The notes under the pieces are model-generated. The model had not been told where the DNA came from, did no database searches, and saw only the letters and a list, made by a program, of their open reading frames with translations. A stretch of 64,000 nucleotides of DNA from assembly GCA_963743575.1 (NCBI GenBank), contig CAVUQC010000007.1:1302001-1366000 (forward strand), given 5' to 3'. Shown piece after piece: positions 15,875-23,774 of this stretch. The stretch is from DASUPK01 sp963743575 (GTDB lineage: Bacteria; Actinomycetota; Thermoleophilia; Solirubrobacterales; 70-9). Position numbers and translations under genes: made by a program. How positions within the stretch are numbered: position 1 is the first letter of the stretch; every line of letters starts with the position of its first letter.

Positions 15875-16228
15875 CTAGATGCGGATGACCGCGATCTCGA
15901 GACCGACGAAGACGAGCGAGGTGGCGCAGAGGATGAGGAAGAGTCGGCCCCTGCGTCCCGTCGCCGCGATCACGACCGAGAGCAGCAGCGCGGCCACAGC
16001 GGCGATGCCTCCGACGATCGCCAACCCGAGGCCGGCGTCGGCGCGGCGCTTTGAGCCGTCGAAGCAGTCCCCGTTCGCCGTTGGCTTCGCGGTGCCGTGG
16101 GCGACCTCGTGGCAGGTCGGCAGCGAGGTGTTGTCAGACGCCCCGGCGATGATCGCGCCGGCGACGAACGCGATGACGAGTGCCAGGAGGACGGCCAGGA
16201 TCCGCATCGGTACCGCCATCGCCCGCAT
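15875..16228 (-). CDS. Small three-helix membrane protein, unknown
   Basis: Encodes 117 residues: a signal-like first helix (LAVLLALVIAFVAGAIIAGA), an exposed loop with two Cys (PTCHEVAHG and GDCFDG) that could form a disulfide, then two more helices. An internal ATG at 16207 is an alternative start. It overlaps the 3' end of the TetR gene on the same strand by about 95 bases, so the two are probably co-transcribed. No family recognised. Confidence 0.5.
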   Translation of the reverse strand: MRAMAVPMRILAVLLALVIAFVAGAIIAGASDNTSLPTCHEVAHGTAKPTANGDCFDGSKRRADAGLGLAIVGGIAAVAALLLSVVIAATGRRGRLFLILCATSLVFVGLEIAVIRI

Positions 16229-16829
16229 TCATATCCGCTCCGAGGGCGCGGCGCATGGAACGGCGGGCCCGGTCGAAGACCGCCGGGTCTCGGTTGAGCT
16301 GGAAGCCGTAGCTCGCCGCGGCTGCCAGGGCGTTGAGCTCGAAGGCGATGTCGGCGGGGTCGATGCCTCCCTGCAGCTGGCCGGCCTCGATCGCCGTCGC
16401 GGCATCCTGCTCGAGCAGGGCGAGCCAGCGGCTCATGGTCCTGCCGACCTGATCACGCAGCGGGCCCGGCCGGGCGTCGTACTCGATGGTCGCCGTGGTC
16501 AGAAAGCAGCCGCCGGGCAGTGACTCCCGCCGGTGGTAATCGAGCCAGCTGTCGCACAGAGCGAGCAGGCGGGGGAGACCGGGCTCCTCGTCAGCGACGG
16601 GTCCCCAGACCCTCTCGGTGAACTGATCGACGGCAGTTCGCAGGGTCGCCAGCTGCAGCTCCTCCTTGCTGCCGAAGAGGCTGAAGACGGTGCTCTTCCT
16701 CATCTCCACCTCATCGGCCAAGACGCCGAGGGTGAGACCCTCGAGTCCCTCGACCGAAGCACGATCGACCGCCGCCTCGGTGACGGCGGCCCGGGTCTCG
16801 GCGACGGCTGCGGCGGAGCGGCGTGGCAT
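16134..16829 (-). CDS. TetR-family transcriptional regulator
   Basis: Encodes 231 residues from ATG 16829. The N-terminal helix-turn-helix is clear (LTLGVLADEVEMRKSTVFSLF), followed by GSKEELQLA and a ligand domain of the type with PGGCFLTTATIEYDARPG. The last 30-odd residues are low-complexity and overlap the next gene, so the C-terminus may be unusually long. It is divergent from the MBL-fold hydrolase gene with 45 bp between starts, and likely represses it and itself. Its -10 box lies inside an inverted repeat in that gap. Confidence 0.85.
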   Translation of the reverse strand: MPRRSAAAVAETRAAVTEAAVDRASVEGLEGLTLGVLADEVEMRKSTVFSLFGSKEELQLATLRTAVDQFTERVWGPVADEEPGLPRLLALCDSWLDYHRRESLPGGCFLTTATIEYDARPGPLRDQVGRTMSRWLALLEQDAATAIEAGQLQGGIDPADIAFELNALAAAASYGFQLNRDPAVFDRARRSMRRALGADMNAGDGGTDADPGRPPGTRHRVRRRRDHRRGV

Positions 16830-16833
16830 GCGC

Positions 16834-16859
16834 TCGGATGATACCGTACGAGCGTCCGA
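16834..16859. promoter_or_regulatory. Candidate TetR operator in the divergent gap
   Basis: TCGGA (16834-16838) and TCCGA (16855-16859) form an inverted repeat around CCGTACG. The TetR gene's own -10, TATCAT on the minus strand (16838-16843, 8 nt from ATG 16829), lies inside it. Binding is inferred from position and symmetry. Confidence 0.4.
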
Positions 16860-16874
16860 TAAAAGGAGGAGCGC

Positions 16875-17693
16875 ATGAAGGTCCGTTGGCTTGGTTGGGC
16901 GGGGGTGGAGATCGAGGCGGAGGGCGCCACGTTGGTGATCGACCCGCTGGCCGATCCCGGAGCAACGTTCGCCGCCCTGGGAGAGCGCGCCAGAGAGGTG
17001 GAGATCCCCACGGTCGTCGAGCCGGAGGGGCGGGGACGCGCGGTCGCGGGCCTCGTCACCCATCTGCACCGTGACCACACCGACGCGGCCGCGCTCGCGG
17101 AGGCTCTGGCGCCGGATGCCTCCGTCTACGAGCCGGAGTGGCCGGGCGGCGGGGACTTCGAGAACCTCGGACTCGCTCAGGCGAACGCCGAGCTCGAGCA
17201 GGCGGGGCTGCGGCGGACCACCGCCGACGTCTGGCAGGGCTTCGAAGCCGGGCCGTTCAGATTCACGGCGCTCCCTTCCGTCGACGGACTCGGGGACGCG
17301 CAGGTCGCCTGGCTGGTCGAGGCCGGCGGTCAGCGCATCCTCCACCTCGGCGACACGATCTTCCACGGCTACTGGTGGCGGATGGCGAAGCGCCACGGAC
17401 CATTCGACCTGGTCCTCGCGCCGGTCAACGGAGCGGTGGTCAACTTTCCTCACCTCCAACTGCCCAGCCCGTTCGCTGCCGCGATGGAGCCCGAGCAGGC
17501 AGCAGCCGCGGCTGAGGCGCTCGGTGCCAGCACGCTGGTCCCGATCCACTATGGGGGACTCGAGATCGATCCGTACTACCTGCCCTTGGCCGACCCCCTG
17601 CAGAGGCTCGAGGCGGCGGTCGCCGGACGGGACTACACAACCCGCGTGATGCAGCCGGGCGACGAGGTGGGGACAGCGGCGGCGCCCGCCTAG
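16875..17693 (+). CDS. MBL-fold metallo-hydrolase (UlaG-like)
   Basis: Encodes 272 residues with the metallo-beta-lactamase signature THLHRDHTD, plus HLGDT and a late PIHYGG His. The first strand MKVRWLGWAGVEIE and DPL after it match the UlaG/YqjP branch of metal-dependent hydrolases. Start ATG 16875 follows AAAAGGAGG. Substrate unknown. Divergent from the TetR regulator, which probably controls it. Its TAG shares the palindrome CTAG (17690-17693) with the stop of the facing PH-domain gene. Confidence 0.85.
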   Translation: MKVRWLGWAGVEIEAEGATLVIDPLADPGATFAALGERAREVEIPTVVEPEGRGRAVAGLVTHLHRDHTDAAALAEALAPDASVYEPEWPGGGDFENLGLAQANAELEQAGLRRTTADVWQGFEAGPFRFTALPSVDGLGDAQVAWLVEAGGQRILHLGDTIFHGYWWRMAKRHGPFDLVLAPVNGAVVNFPHLQLPSPFAAAMEPEQAAAAAEALGASTLVPIHYGGLEIDPYYLPLADPLQRLEAAVAGRDYTTRVMQPGDEVGTAAAPA

Positions 17694-18118
17694 CGGGCGT
17701 TGGCCTCGACGGCGTCGAGGAACTCCGGGATCTGCTGCTTCGCGGCGCCGCGGAAGCGGATCTCGCCGTGCTCGGTCCGGAGCGTGAACTCCTTCTTCTG
17801 CCGGTCGGCGATCTCGAGCCCCCCGTAGGAGAGGTCGTAGTGGTTGCGCGGGGCGCCTCCCATCCCGGTGCCGACGAGAAGGAGGCGCTTGTTGGTCGCC
17901 CCGAGCACCGTGTTCGTGGCGCTGGTCATCTCAACCAGGCCGCCGGGCAGGGTGACGGTCTTGTGCTTGAACTCCGGATTGATCGCGACGCAGGATGAGA
18001 TCAGGGACTCGTCCGGCTCCGAGAGCTCCGCCATCTCGTCGAGGGACTTGCCGAACCGGCCCCAGCCTCGTGGCAGACGGTCCTTCTCACGGGCGATCTC
18101 CTCAGCCGAGATGCTCAC
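17690..18118 (-). CDS. Bacterial PH-like domain protein
   Basis: Encodes about 142 residues, cytoplasmic, no helix spanning the membrane. The C-terminal two thirds look like a bacterial pleckstrin-homology-like fold (NKRLLLVGTG, then strands ending ITELxx-like QIPEFLDAVEANAR). I set the start at GTG 18118 because TAGGAT lies 7 nt before it; ATGs at 18127 and 18142 are in frame but fall on or before that box. Such YokE-like proteins have no defined role. It faces the MBL hydrolase gene. Confidence 0.7.
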   Translation of the reverse strand: MSISAEEIAREKDRLPRGWGRFGKSLDEMAELSEPDESLISSCVAINPEFKHKTVTLPGGLVEMTSATNTVLGATNKRLLLVGTGMGGAPRNHYDLSYGGLEIADRQKKEFTLRTEHGEIRFRGAAKQQIPEFLDAVEANAR

Positions 18119-18125
18119 CGCGGCC

Positions 18126-18131
18126 ATCCTA
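18126..18131 (-). promoter_or_regulatory. -10 box, leaderless PH-like gene
   Basis: TAGGAT on the minus strand, 7 nt before GTG 18118. Confidence 0.45.
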
Positions 18132-18441
18132 TTTCCAATCATGGCGGTGGTTCGGCGCGGGAACGGACAGGTCCTGGTCGCCGTCGCCGCGCTCGCGTTC
18201 TCCGGCACCGTGGCCCTCGGCGCACCTCCGCCACCGGTGCTGCCGTCCGAGCGAGTGAGGGTCGTCCGAGGACGGGTCCTGGGCCCCGCCCTCGTGAGCG
18301 TCCCTGCGCGGACTCTGGTGCGGTGGCTTCGGCTGTGCTTGGCGCTTCCCGCGATCGGGACGACGCTTCCGAGCCGGTCTGACACGCCGGCCCTGCCGAC
18401 CGTCGGGCGGCCGCGCGCGGTCCCCACTTCGCACGCGCTCT
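18132..18441. other. Intergenic, no supported gene
   Basis: About 310 bases between the PH-like gene and the exonuclease gene. A forward frame from 18141 starts with a signal-like stretch but then runs into antisense exonuclease sequence and lacks any family motif. I see no repeat, RNA or clear terminator. Confidence 0.5.
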
Positions 18442-19305
18442 CTAGCGCGCCATCTCCTCGAGCCGCTCGGCGAGCCGGTTCATGCCGCGCGCGCGGGCGG
18501 CTTTGGCGGCGCTCCGGTAGTCCGTGCGCTTGTCCCGGGGCCTGGAGACCTTCTGGGTTCGCAGTGTCGCCATGTCCTTGAAGGCGCGCAGCAGATCCGG
18601 ATCGGCGGTCAGGGACATGCGCAGCGCGGGGCGAGTCTCGCGGATCGCCCGGTCGAGCACCTTCTCCAGCGAGCCGTGCTTGCGGAGCAGCTCGACCGCC
18701 GTCTTCTCGCCGACTCCCTTCGCGCCCGGGATGCCATCGGAGGGATCGCCGCGGAGCGCGATCAGATCGGGCACGAGCTTGGGCGGGATCCCGTAGCGCT
18801 CCTTCACCTCCTTCGGTCCCATCGGCTGCCCGCCCTGCTTGCCGGTGCTCACGTAGAGGACCTTGGTGGAGCCGCTCGCGCATTGGAACATGTCGCGGTC
18901 GCCGGTCATCAGCAGGCTCCTCCCGCCGGCCTTTTCCTCCTTCAGGGCGTAGGAGTTGAGGACATCGTCCGCCTCGAGGTCCTCCGAGCCGGCGACCGTC
19001 CAGCCGAACGCGCCGAAGAAGTCGGCGGAGTCTTCCCACTGCGGGCCAAGCGGGTCGGGGAAGGCCGCCTCGCGGTCGGCGTGGTAGGCCGGGTAGAGCT
19101 CGAGCCTATACGCCGCGGCATCCGGACCGAAGCAGAGAACGACGGCGCGAGGATCGTGCTTCTCGACCTCCCGCAGGATCAGGTTGGCGGTGCCGAGCAG
19201 TGCGTTGACCGGCTTGCCGTCCGGGCCCTTGATCGACTTCGGCAGCGCGTAGAACGCGCGGAAGAGCATCGAGGGGGCATCGACGGCGAGGAGGGGCCTG
19301 GGCAC
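18442..19305 (-). CDS. 5'-3' exonuclease (PolA N-domain-like, FEN family)
   Basis: Encodes 287 residues of the stand-alone 5'-nuclease family. Metal-binding Asp/Glu are visible in LLAVDAPSMLFRA, EDLEADDVL and TGDRDMFQ, and the helix-3-turn-helix DNA-binding segment in DPSDGIPGAKGVGEKTA. It would remove RNA primers and flaps. There is no polymerase part. The GTG start at 19305 follows TAATTT by 7 nt, so the message is probably leaderless. The next gene upstream ends 11 bp away on the same strand. Confidence 0.9.
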   Translation of the reverse strand: MPRPLLAVDAPSMLFRAFYALPKSIKGPDGKPVNALLGTANLILREVEKHDPRAVVLCFGPDAAAYRLELYPAYHADREAAFPDPLGPQWEDSADFFGAFGWTVAGSEDLEADDVLNSYALKEEKAGGRSLLMTGDRDMFQCASGSTKVLYVSTGKQGGQPMGPKEVKERYGIPPKLVPDLIALRGDPSDGIPGAKGVGEKTAVELLRKHGSLEKVLDRAIRETRPALRMSLTADPDLLRAFKDMATLRTQKVSRPRDKRTDYRSAAKAARARGMNRLAERLEEMAR

Positions 19306-19312
19306 CGCTGGG

Positions 19313-19318
19313 AAATTA
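19313..19318 (-). promoter_or_regulatory. -10 box, leaderless exonuclease gene
   Basis: TAATTT on the minus strand, 7 nt before GTG 19305; it overlaps the stop of the upstream PAP2 gene. Confidence 0.4.
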
Positions 19319-20256
19319 ACGAGATGCGCGCGCCGGCTCGGTCGCCGGGGCGGGCATCGAGCGGCTCCGCTCCGCGCTTCGGTGCGCCCACCCCTCGGCT
19401 CCCCAGTTCACCAGCAGGATCGTGCCGGCGGCATAGGCCCAGCCCAGCAGGACGTCGATCAGGTAGTGCTCGCCGAGGTACATCAGCGAGAGGCCCATGC
19501 CGATCGGATAGGCGACCAGGAGCGGCCGCCAGCGGCGGCCGAGGCGGGGCCAGAGAAAGAGGCAGATCAGCATCGTGTAGCCGGCGTGCAGCGACGGCAC
19601 CGCGGCGACATCATTGCCCCAGGCGGTGCCCTTCTGGAACATCGCGCCGGCCTTCGGCACGGGCAGGTTGTTGACGACGGCGTGGGTGATGCCGTAGGTG
19701 TGATCGATGTAGCCGTGATCGGCGGCCAGCCACGGCGGCGCGGCCGGGAAGACGACGTAGGTGATCAGCCCCAGTCCCGCCAGGACGACGATGCAGGCGG
19801 CGAAGCGGTGGAACCACCCGTACCGATACAGCCAGATCGCGACCGCGACTAGCAGCGTGGCGAAGAAGTGCGAGAACCAGAACGCAAAGGCCGCGTAGTC
19901 CCAGAAGTGGAGGTGGCCCGGTGTGTAGAGGGCGTCCTGCAGGCGCAACGTGGGTACCTGCCCAAGCCCGAGGATCTTGTCGGCGTGCACCGGGGCGCCC
20001 CAGTGGATCGCGAACAGGTTCCGGTCGGCCACTCCCCGAAGGAGGTCGTAGGCGAGCAGCGCGACGATGATCGGCAGCCAGTCCTTGACCAAGCGCCTCG
20101 CGGTGTGCGCTCCATGTCTATCGCGACCGCCGTGGCCAGCAGATAGGCCGCCGGAACGATCACCCGCGCAACCCAATGGGCGCGCCACCCCTGCCTCTCC
20201 TGCCTCTCTGGATCGAGCGCCGGAGGTTTCGCCTCGGCAACCGCCGTGCTGCTCAT
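19316..20256 (-). CDS. PAP2-superfamily phosphatase/transferase with apparent frameshift
   Basis: The main frame gives about six helices and the PAP2 signature in two blocks, VPSLHAGYT and GEHYLIDVLLGW, as in inositol-phosphoceramide-synthase-like PAP2_3 proteins acting on lipid phosphates at the membrane. The natural N-terminus, from ATG 20256 (TAGGGT box 7 nt upstream) through VIVPAAYLLATAVAIDMERT, is in another frame. It must switch near 20095-20115 to reach LVKDWLPIIVALL. So either the gene carries a one- or two-base indel, or the assembly does. Without the repair a shorter protein could start inside. Confidence 0.7.
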
Positions 20257-20263
20257 GCGGAAA

Positions 20264-20269
20264 ACCCTA
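20264..20269 (-). promoter_or_regulatory. -10 box, leaderless PAP2 gene
   Basis: TAGGGT on the minus strand, 7 nt before ATG 20256. It supports the out-of-frame N-terminus as the original one. Confidence 0.45.
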
Positions 20270-20312
20270 GGCGAAAATGTTCACCGGTTCTTCACATTTT
20301 TTTCAGGACCGG

Positions 20313-20906
20313 CTAGGCCGGAACACCGAGCAGCGCCGCCTCAACCTCGCGCAGGCGGTCGACATCGCCGCGGATCCCGACCACGGCGTCGTTGAAGAGG
20401 AAGGCCTGGGCGAGCTTCACGATCGCGAAGCCGAGCACCGACGGCTCCAGCGGCGGTTCGTAGGTTCCGGCCTCGGCCTCCTCGGCGATCAGCGCGGTGA
20501 TCAGTTCGACGATTCGCGGCTGCACGATGCCGGCGCCCGAGGCGATGATCCGCAGCGAGGCATCCCGCTCCTGTTCGACGAAGGCCCGCAGGGCGGGCGC
20601 GTCGGCCAGGGCGCGGTTGAAGCGGTCGAAGGTGTCGAGCAGGCCGGGGCCGCCCTTGCCCGCCAGGCCGGAGCTCGCCTCGGCGAGGACCGGCTCAGTG
20701 GCGCGGATGATCACCTCGCCCAGCAGCTTCTCCCTGGACCCGAACCAGCGATAGATCGTCGCTCTTCCGAGGCCGAGCTCGGAGGCGATCGCCTGCACGT
20801 CGACGCGCTGCCCACGCAGATAGCGATCGAGGCCGGCGGTGAGAACATCGTCCCGGCTTGCTGCCGGGGGACGGCCGCGTTTCGCTTTGGCGCCAACCCC
20901 AGACAC
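20313..20906 (-). CDS. TetR-family regulator, QsdR-like
   Basis: Encodes 197 residues from GTG 20906. A basic start (AKAKRGRPPAASRDDVL) leads into the HTH (VQAIASELGLGRATIYRWFGSREKLL, motif core GRATIYRWF), then a C-terminal domain whose layout (FVEQERDASLRIIAS, FNDAVVGI) resembles the QsdR group of TetR regulators. QsdR-type regulators control lactone and steroid-like degradation genes in actinobacteria. It lies just downstream of the NTF2-like and P450 genes on the same strand and may regulate them. Confidence 0.85.
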   Translation of the reverse strand: MSGVGAKAKRGRPPAASRDDVLTAGLDRYLRGQRVDVQAIASELGLGRATIYRWFGSREKLLGEVIIRATEPVLAEASSGLAGKGGPGLLDTFDRFNRALADAPALRAFVEQERDASLRIIASGAGIVQPRIVELITALIAEEAEAGTYEPPLEPSVLGFAIVKLAQAFLFNDAVVGIRGDVDRLREVEAALLGVPA

Positions 20907-20913
20907 GCCGGCC

Positions 20914-21294
20914 CTATTCCGACAGCCCGGCTGCTTCGAGAGCCTGCTCTGGCTTTGTGAACCAGCGGAATCTGACGGCCCTTCCGTCCCGGAGCGTCCA
21001 GATGTAGCCCTGCCTCCAGTCGATGTCCACGCCGCTTCCCTTGCCCTTGCCGGTGATCCGCGCAATGACGACGACGTCATCCCCGCCGTCGATGAGCCGC
21101 TCCGGCTCCACCCGCACATCGTCATAGGCGTCACGGATTCCCGCGAAGGCCCCGCGTCCATGCCGAGTGCCTCCCTCGACGGCATCCGCCGGGTTCACGT
21201 ACTCGACGTCATCGTCGATCAGCTCGCGGGCGGAGCTGCCCTCGAGCCAGGCCTCATAGATCCGGCGCACGACCTCGACGTTCTCCTCCGACAT
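20914..21294 (-). CDS. NTF2-like (SnoaL-type) protein
   Basis: Encodes 126 residues with a typical small NTF2-like pattern: MSEENVEVVRRIYEAW at the start, an acidic DDDVEYVNP strand, a strand FAGIRDAYDD and a final aromatic WFTKPEQALEAAGLSE. Such pockets act as small-molecule isomerases, hydrolases or binders; no catalytic residue set can be named. It starts 28 bp after the P450 stop and ends 7 bp before the QsdR-like start, so the three form a likely operon. Confidence 0.75.
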   Translation of the reverse strand: MSEENVEVVRRIYEAWLEGSSARELIDDDVEYVNPADAVEGGTRHGRGAFAGIRDAYDDVRVEPERLIDGGDDVVVIARITGKGKGSGVDIDWRQGYIWTLRDGRAVRFRWFTKPEQALEAAGLSE

Positions 21295-21322
21295 CGCCCT
21301 CAGTATGTCGCCGGCGGCAGCC

Positions 21323-22600
21323 TCAGGTAGTCGGCCAGCTCGCGGGGAGCTTCTTCAGCTGGTTGAGGAACGCCGAGACCGCCGGGTCCGGCTCGCCGGC
21401 CAGCTTCATGTCGGGGAAGCGGCGCAGCGTCTCCTCGAAGAGGATCTTGAGCTCCAGCCGGGCGAGTGCGGCGCCGAGACAGAAGTGCCTCCCGCCGGCA
21501 CCGAAGGCCTGGTGCTCGGGGTTGCGGTGGACGTCGAAGGTGTCCGGGTCCTCGTAGACGTCCTCGTCGCGGTTCGAGCTCAGGTACCACATCAGGACCT
21601 TGTCGCCCTCGGCGATCTGCTTGCCGCCGATCTCGGTGTCCTCCGTCGCGGTCCGGCGGAAGTGGGCGAAGGCGGGATACATCCGCAGGGCCTCCTCGAC
21701 GGCACCCGGGATCAGCGATGGATCGTCCACCAGCATCTTCATCTGGTCGGGATGCTCCAGCAGTGCGCGCATCCCGCTGGTGTAGGTCGCCTTGGTCGAG
21801 TCGTTCCCCGCCGCGACGAGCAGGAAGAAGCCCATCACGATCTCGTGCTCCTCGAGCTTCTCTCCGTCGATCTCGGCGTGGACGAGCACGCTGGTCAGGT
21901 CATCGGTCGGATTTTCGCGCCGCTCGGCGATCATCTCGCGGCAGCGCTCGAAGATCTCGGGGATGTCCTGCTCGAGCACCTGCTCCAGGCCGCCGGGGTT
22001 GAGGTCCTCGTCGCCGAAGCCGAGCGCCGAGTTCATGAGCTTGGCCCAGATGGCGTCGTCCTTCTCCGGGATCCCCATGAAGCTGCCGATCACCCGGGAG
22101 ACGACCGGCTGCGCGACGTCGATCACGAGATCACACTCGCCGCGAGGCGCCACGTCGTCGAGGACGCGTTCGGCGATCGCGCGGATCGCTGCCTCGTGCT
22201 CGGCGATCCGCTTGGGGGTGAAGCCGCGCTGGAAGAGCATCTTGAGGCGGTCGTGCTTCGGCGGGTCCATGCCGATGAACATCGCCTGCTGGAGCTCAAG
22301 AGGGACGGCGTGCGTGAGGCCCGTGACGCCGCCGCGCTCGGAGGAGTAGGTCTGGTGATCGAGGCTGACCTGCCGGATGAGGTCGGCCTTGCTCAGCGAC
22401 CAGAAGCCGTCCTCGTCGGGGTACTCGGAGATCACCTCGGTCCGGTGGACGGGACAGCGGCCGCGGAATTCCTTGAAGATCGCGTGGGGCGGACCGTTCT
22501 CCCAGTTCGGCCGCTCGGTGAGCTCGATGGCCTCGAGCTCCTCTTGGCTCAGCGTCGAGGGGTCCCTCGCGGCGAGCTCCTCCTGCACCGGCTTGTTCAT
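21323..22600 (-). CDS. Cytochrome P450
   Basis: Encodes 425 residues with all P450 marks: I-helix AAGNDSTK, ExxR in EEALRMYP, and the heme loop FGAGGRHFCLG. The N-terminus lacks a membrane anchor, so it is soluble and needs separate redox partners, none of which are nearby. Overall pattern (MGIPEKDD, DLTSVLVHAEIDGE) resembles the CYP125/CYP142/CYP124 group that oxidises steroid or terpenoid side chains. Start ATG 22600 follows GAGAGGAG. Divergent from the carboxymuconolactone-decarboxylase-like gene. Confidence 0.9.
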   Translation of the reverse strand: MNKPVQEELAARDPSTLSQEELEAIELTERPNWENGPPHAIFKEFRGRCPVHRTEVISEYPDEDGFWSLSKADLIRQVSLDHQTYSSERGGVTGLTHAVPLELQQAMFIGMDPPKHDRLKMLFQRGFTPKRIAEHEAAIRAIAERVLDDVAPRGECDLVIDVAQPVVSRVIGSFMGIPEKDDAIWAKLMNSALGFGDEDLNPGGLEQVLEQDIPEIFERCREMIAERRENPTDDLTSVLVHAEIDGEKLEEHEIVMGFFLLVAAGNDSTKATYTSGMRALLEHPDQMKMLVDDPSLIPGAVEEALRMYPAFAHFRRTATEDTEIGGKQIAEGDKVLMWYLSSNRDEDVYEDPDTFDVHRNPEHQAFGAGGRHFCLGAALARLELKILFEETLRRFPDMKLAGEPDPAVSAFLNQLKKLPASWPTT

Positions 22601-22697
22601 CCTCGCTCCTCTCGAACGGCCGAGCGGCCGTTGGGTCGACTGAGTCCGCGCAGAGTAACTGGCCAGCCAGCCAGTTTGTAGCGAGGTCCCGAATGGA

Positions 22698-22703
22698 TAG
22701 GGT
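22698..22703 (+). promoter_or_regulatory. -10 box, leaderless CMD-like gene
   Basis: TAGGGT, 6 nt before ATG 22710. Confidence 0.45.
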
Positions 22704-22709
22704 CAGAGC

Positions 22710-23270
22710 ATGAGCCCGGATCCCCGGATCCAGCCACTGCCGCCCGAGGAGTGGAGCGGCGAGGTCAAGCAGATCCTGGAGGCGGTGCCCGGAGGAGTCG
22801 AGAATCGTCTCGGGGACAACAACATCTTCCCGACGCTCGCGCAGCACCCTGAGCTGTTTCGCGCCTGGCTTCGCTTCGGCGGCTACCTGCTCACCTCCGG
22901 CAAGCTTCCCGGCCACGATCGCGAGCTGCTCATCCTGCGGACCGCGGTCAACTGCCGTTCCTCATATGAATGGGGACAGCACGTCCGGATCTCACTCGCC
23001 GGCGGAATCGAGCGGGAGGTGATCGACCGGGTGCTGGAAGGGCCCGATGTAGAGGGGTGGAGCCCGCACGAGGCGGCGCTCCTCCACGCGGCCGACGAGC
23101 TACAGGCGGGCTCGCGAATCTCCGACGACACCTGGGGGGCGCTGGCCGAGACCTTCGACACCGAGCAGCTCATGGAGACCGCCCTCGTCGTCGGCCACTA
23201 CCAGATGCTCGCGGGTGCGCTGAATAGCTTCGGCGTCGAGCTCGACGAGGGGCTCGAGTCCCTGCCCTAG
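22710..23270 (+). CDS. Carboxymuconolactone decarboxylase-family protein
   Basis: Encodes 186 residues of the AhpD/CMD helical fold: LFRAWLRFGGYLL, then GHDRELLILRTAVNCRSSYEWGQHV, where the family's conserved Glu, Cys and His occur. The second Cys of the redox CxxC pair is replaced (CRSS), so peroxidase-type chemistry is unlikely; the protein fits the non-redox CMD group often found beside P450 and steroid genes. ATG 22710 is leaderless by its TAGGGT box. Followed after 16 bp by an SRPBCC gene. Confidence 0.82.
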   Translation: MSPDPRIQPLPPEEWSGEVKQILEAVPGGVENRLGDNNIFPTLAQHPELFRAWLRFGGYLLTSGKLPGHDRELLILRTAVNCRSSYEWGQHVRISLAGGIEREVIDRVLEGPDVEGWSPHEAALLHAADELQAGSRISDDTWGALAETFDTEQLMETALVVGHYQMLAGALNSFGVELDEGLESLP

Positions 23271-23273
23271 CCG

Positions 23274-23279
23274 TAGGGT
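23274..23279 (+). promoter_or_regulatory. -10 box, leaderless SRPBCC gene
   Basis: TAGGGT, 7 nt before GTG 23287, so this gene has its own promoter although it follows the CMD-like gene closely. Confidence 0.45.
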
Positions 23280-23286
23280 TCCCCAC

Positions 23287-23733
23287 GTGAAGCCGATCAC
23301 CGTCTCGACCGAGGTCCCGAACTCGACCCACGAGGTCTACGAGTTCCTCGACGTGCTCGGCAACCACGAGTCATTCATGGACCACTTCATGCTCGACTGG
23401 AAGCTCTCGGGACCCAAGCGCGGGGTGGGGGCCAAGGCGAACGTTCGCGTCAAGGCGACGGCCGAGAAGGACTGGACCGACGTCGAGATCGTGGAGGCCG
23501 ACTCCGGCCGCCGCCTGGTCGAGGAGACGCTGGGCGGGCCGAGCGCCAAACGGCGCACGCGGGGCACCTACCACCTGGAGGCGCTGCCGGACGGCGGCAC
23601 CAGGATCACCTTCGAGCTCGAGTTCGTGGAGATGCCGACAGGGGAGCGGTTGATGGGCCCGCTGAACCGGGCCTACGTGAGGCGGGTCAACCGCAAAGCG
23701 ATGAAGCGGCTGGCCGGCTGTCTCGCGGCGTAA
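23287..23733 (+). CDS. SRPBCC-fold (polyketide cyclase-like) protein
   Basis: Encodes 148 residues with an START/SRPBCC ligand-binding pattern: STEVPNSTHEVYEFLDV (helix after first strand), a long antiparallel sheet, and a C-terminal helix (RVNRKAMKRLAGCL). No catalytic motif. It likely binds or cyclises a hydrophobic small molecule, in keeping with the P450 and CMD-like neighbours. A GC-rich hairpin follows at 23737-23759. Confidence 0.75.
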   Translation: MKPITVSTEVPNSTHEVYEFLDVLGNHESFMDHFMLDWKLSGPKRGVGAKANVRVKATAEKDWTDVEIVEADSGRRLVEETLGGPSAKRRTRGTYHLEALPDGGTRITFELEFVEMPTGERLMGPLNRAYVRRVNRKAMKRLAGCLAA

Positions 23734-23736
23734 GCA

Positions 23737-23759
23737 GGGGCGGGCCGGTGGCCCGCCCC
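23737..23759. terminator. Strong hairpin between convergent genes
   Basis: GGGGCGGGCC (23737-23746) and GGCCCGCCCC (23750-23759) pair perfectly around a 3-nt loop. It lies between the SRPBCC and lipase stops. There is no U-tract, so it may act as a GC-rich terminator for both strands. Confidence 0.6.
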
Positions 23760-23774
23760 CCGCCCCGGGCTTGG

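Noticed and set aside
17844..18581. Forward frame with a signal-like start at 18141
   Set aside because: Runs into sequence antisense to the exonuclease and has no motif or ribosome site.
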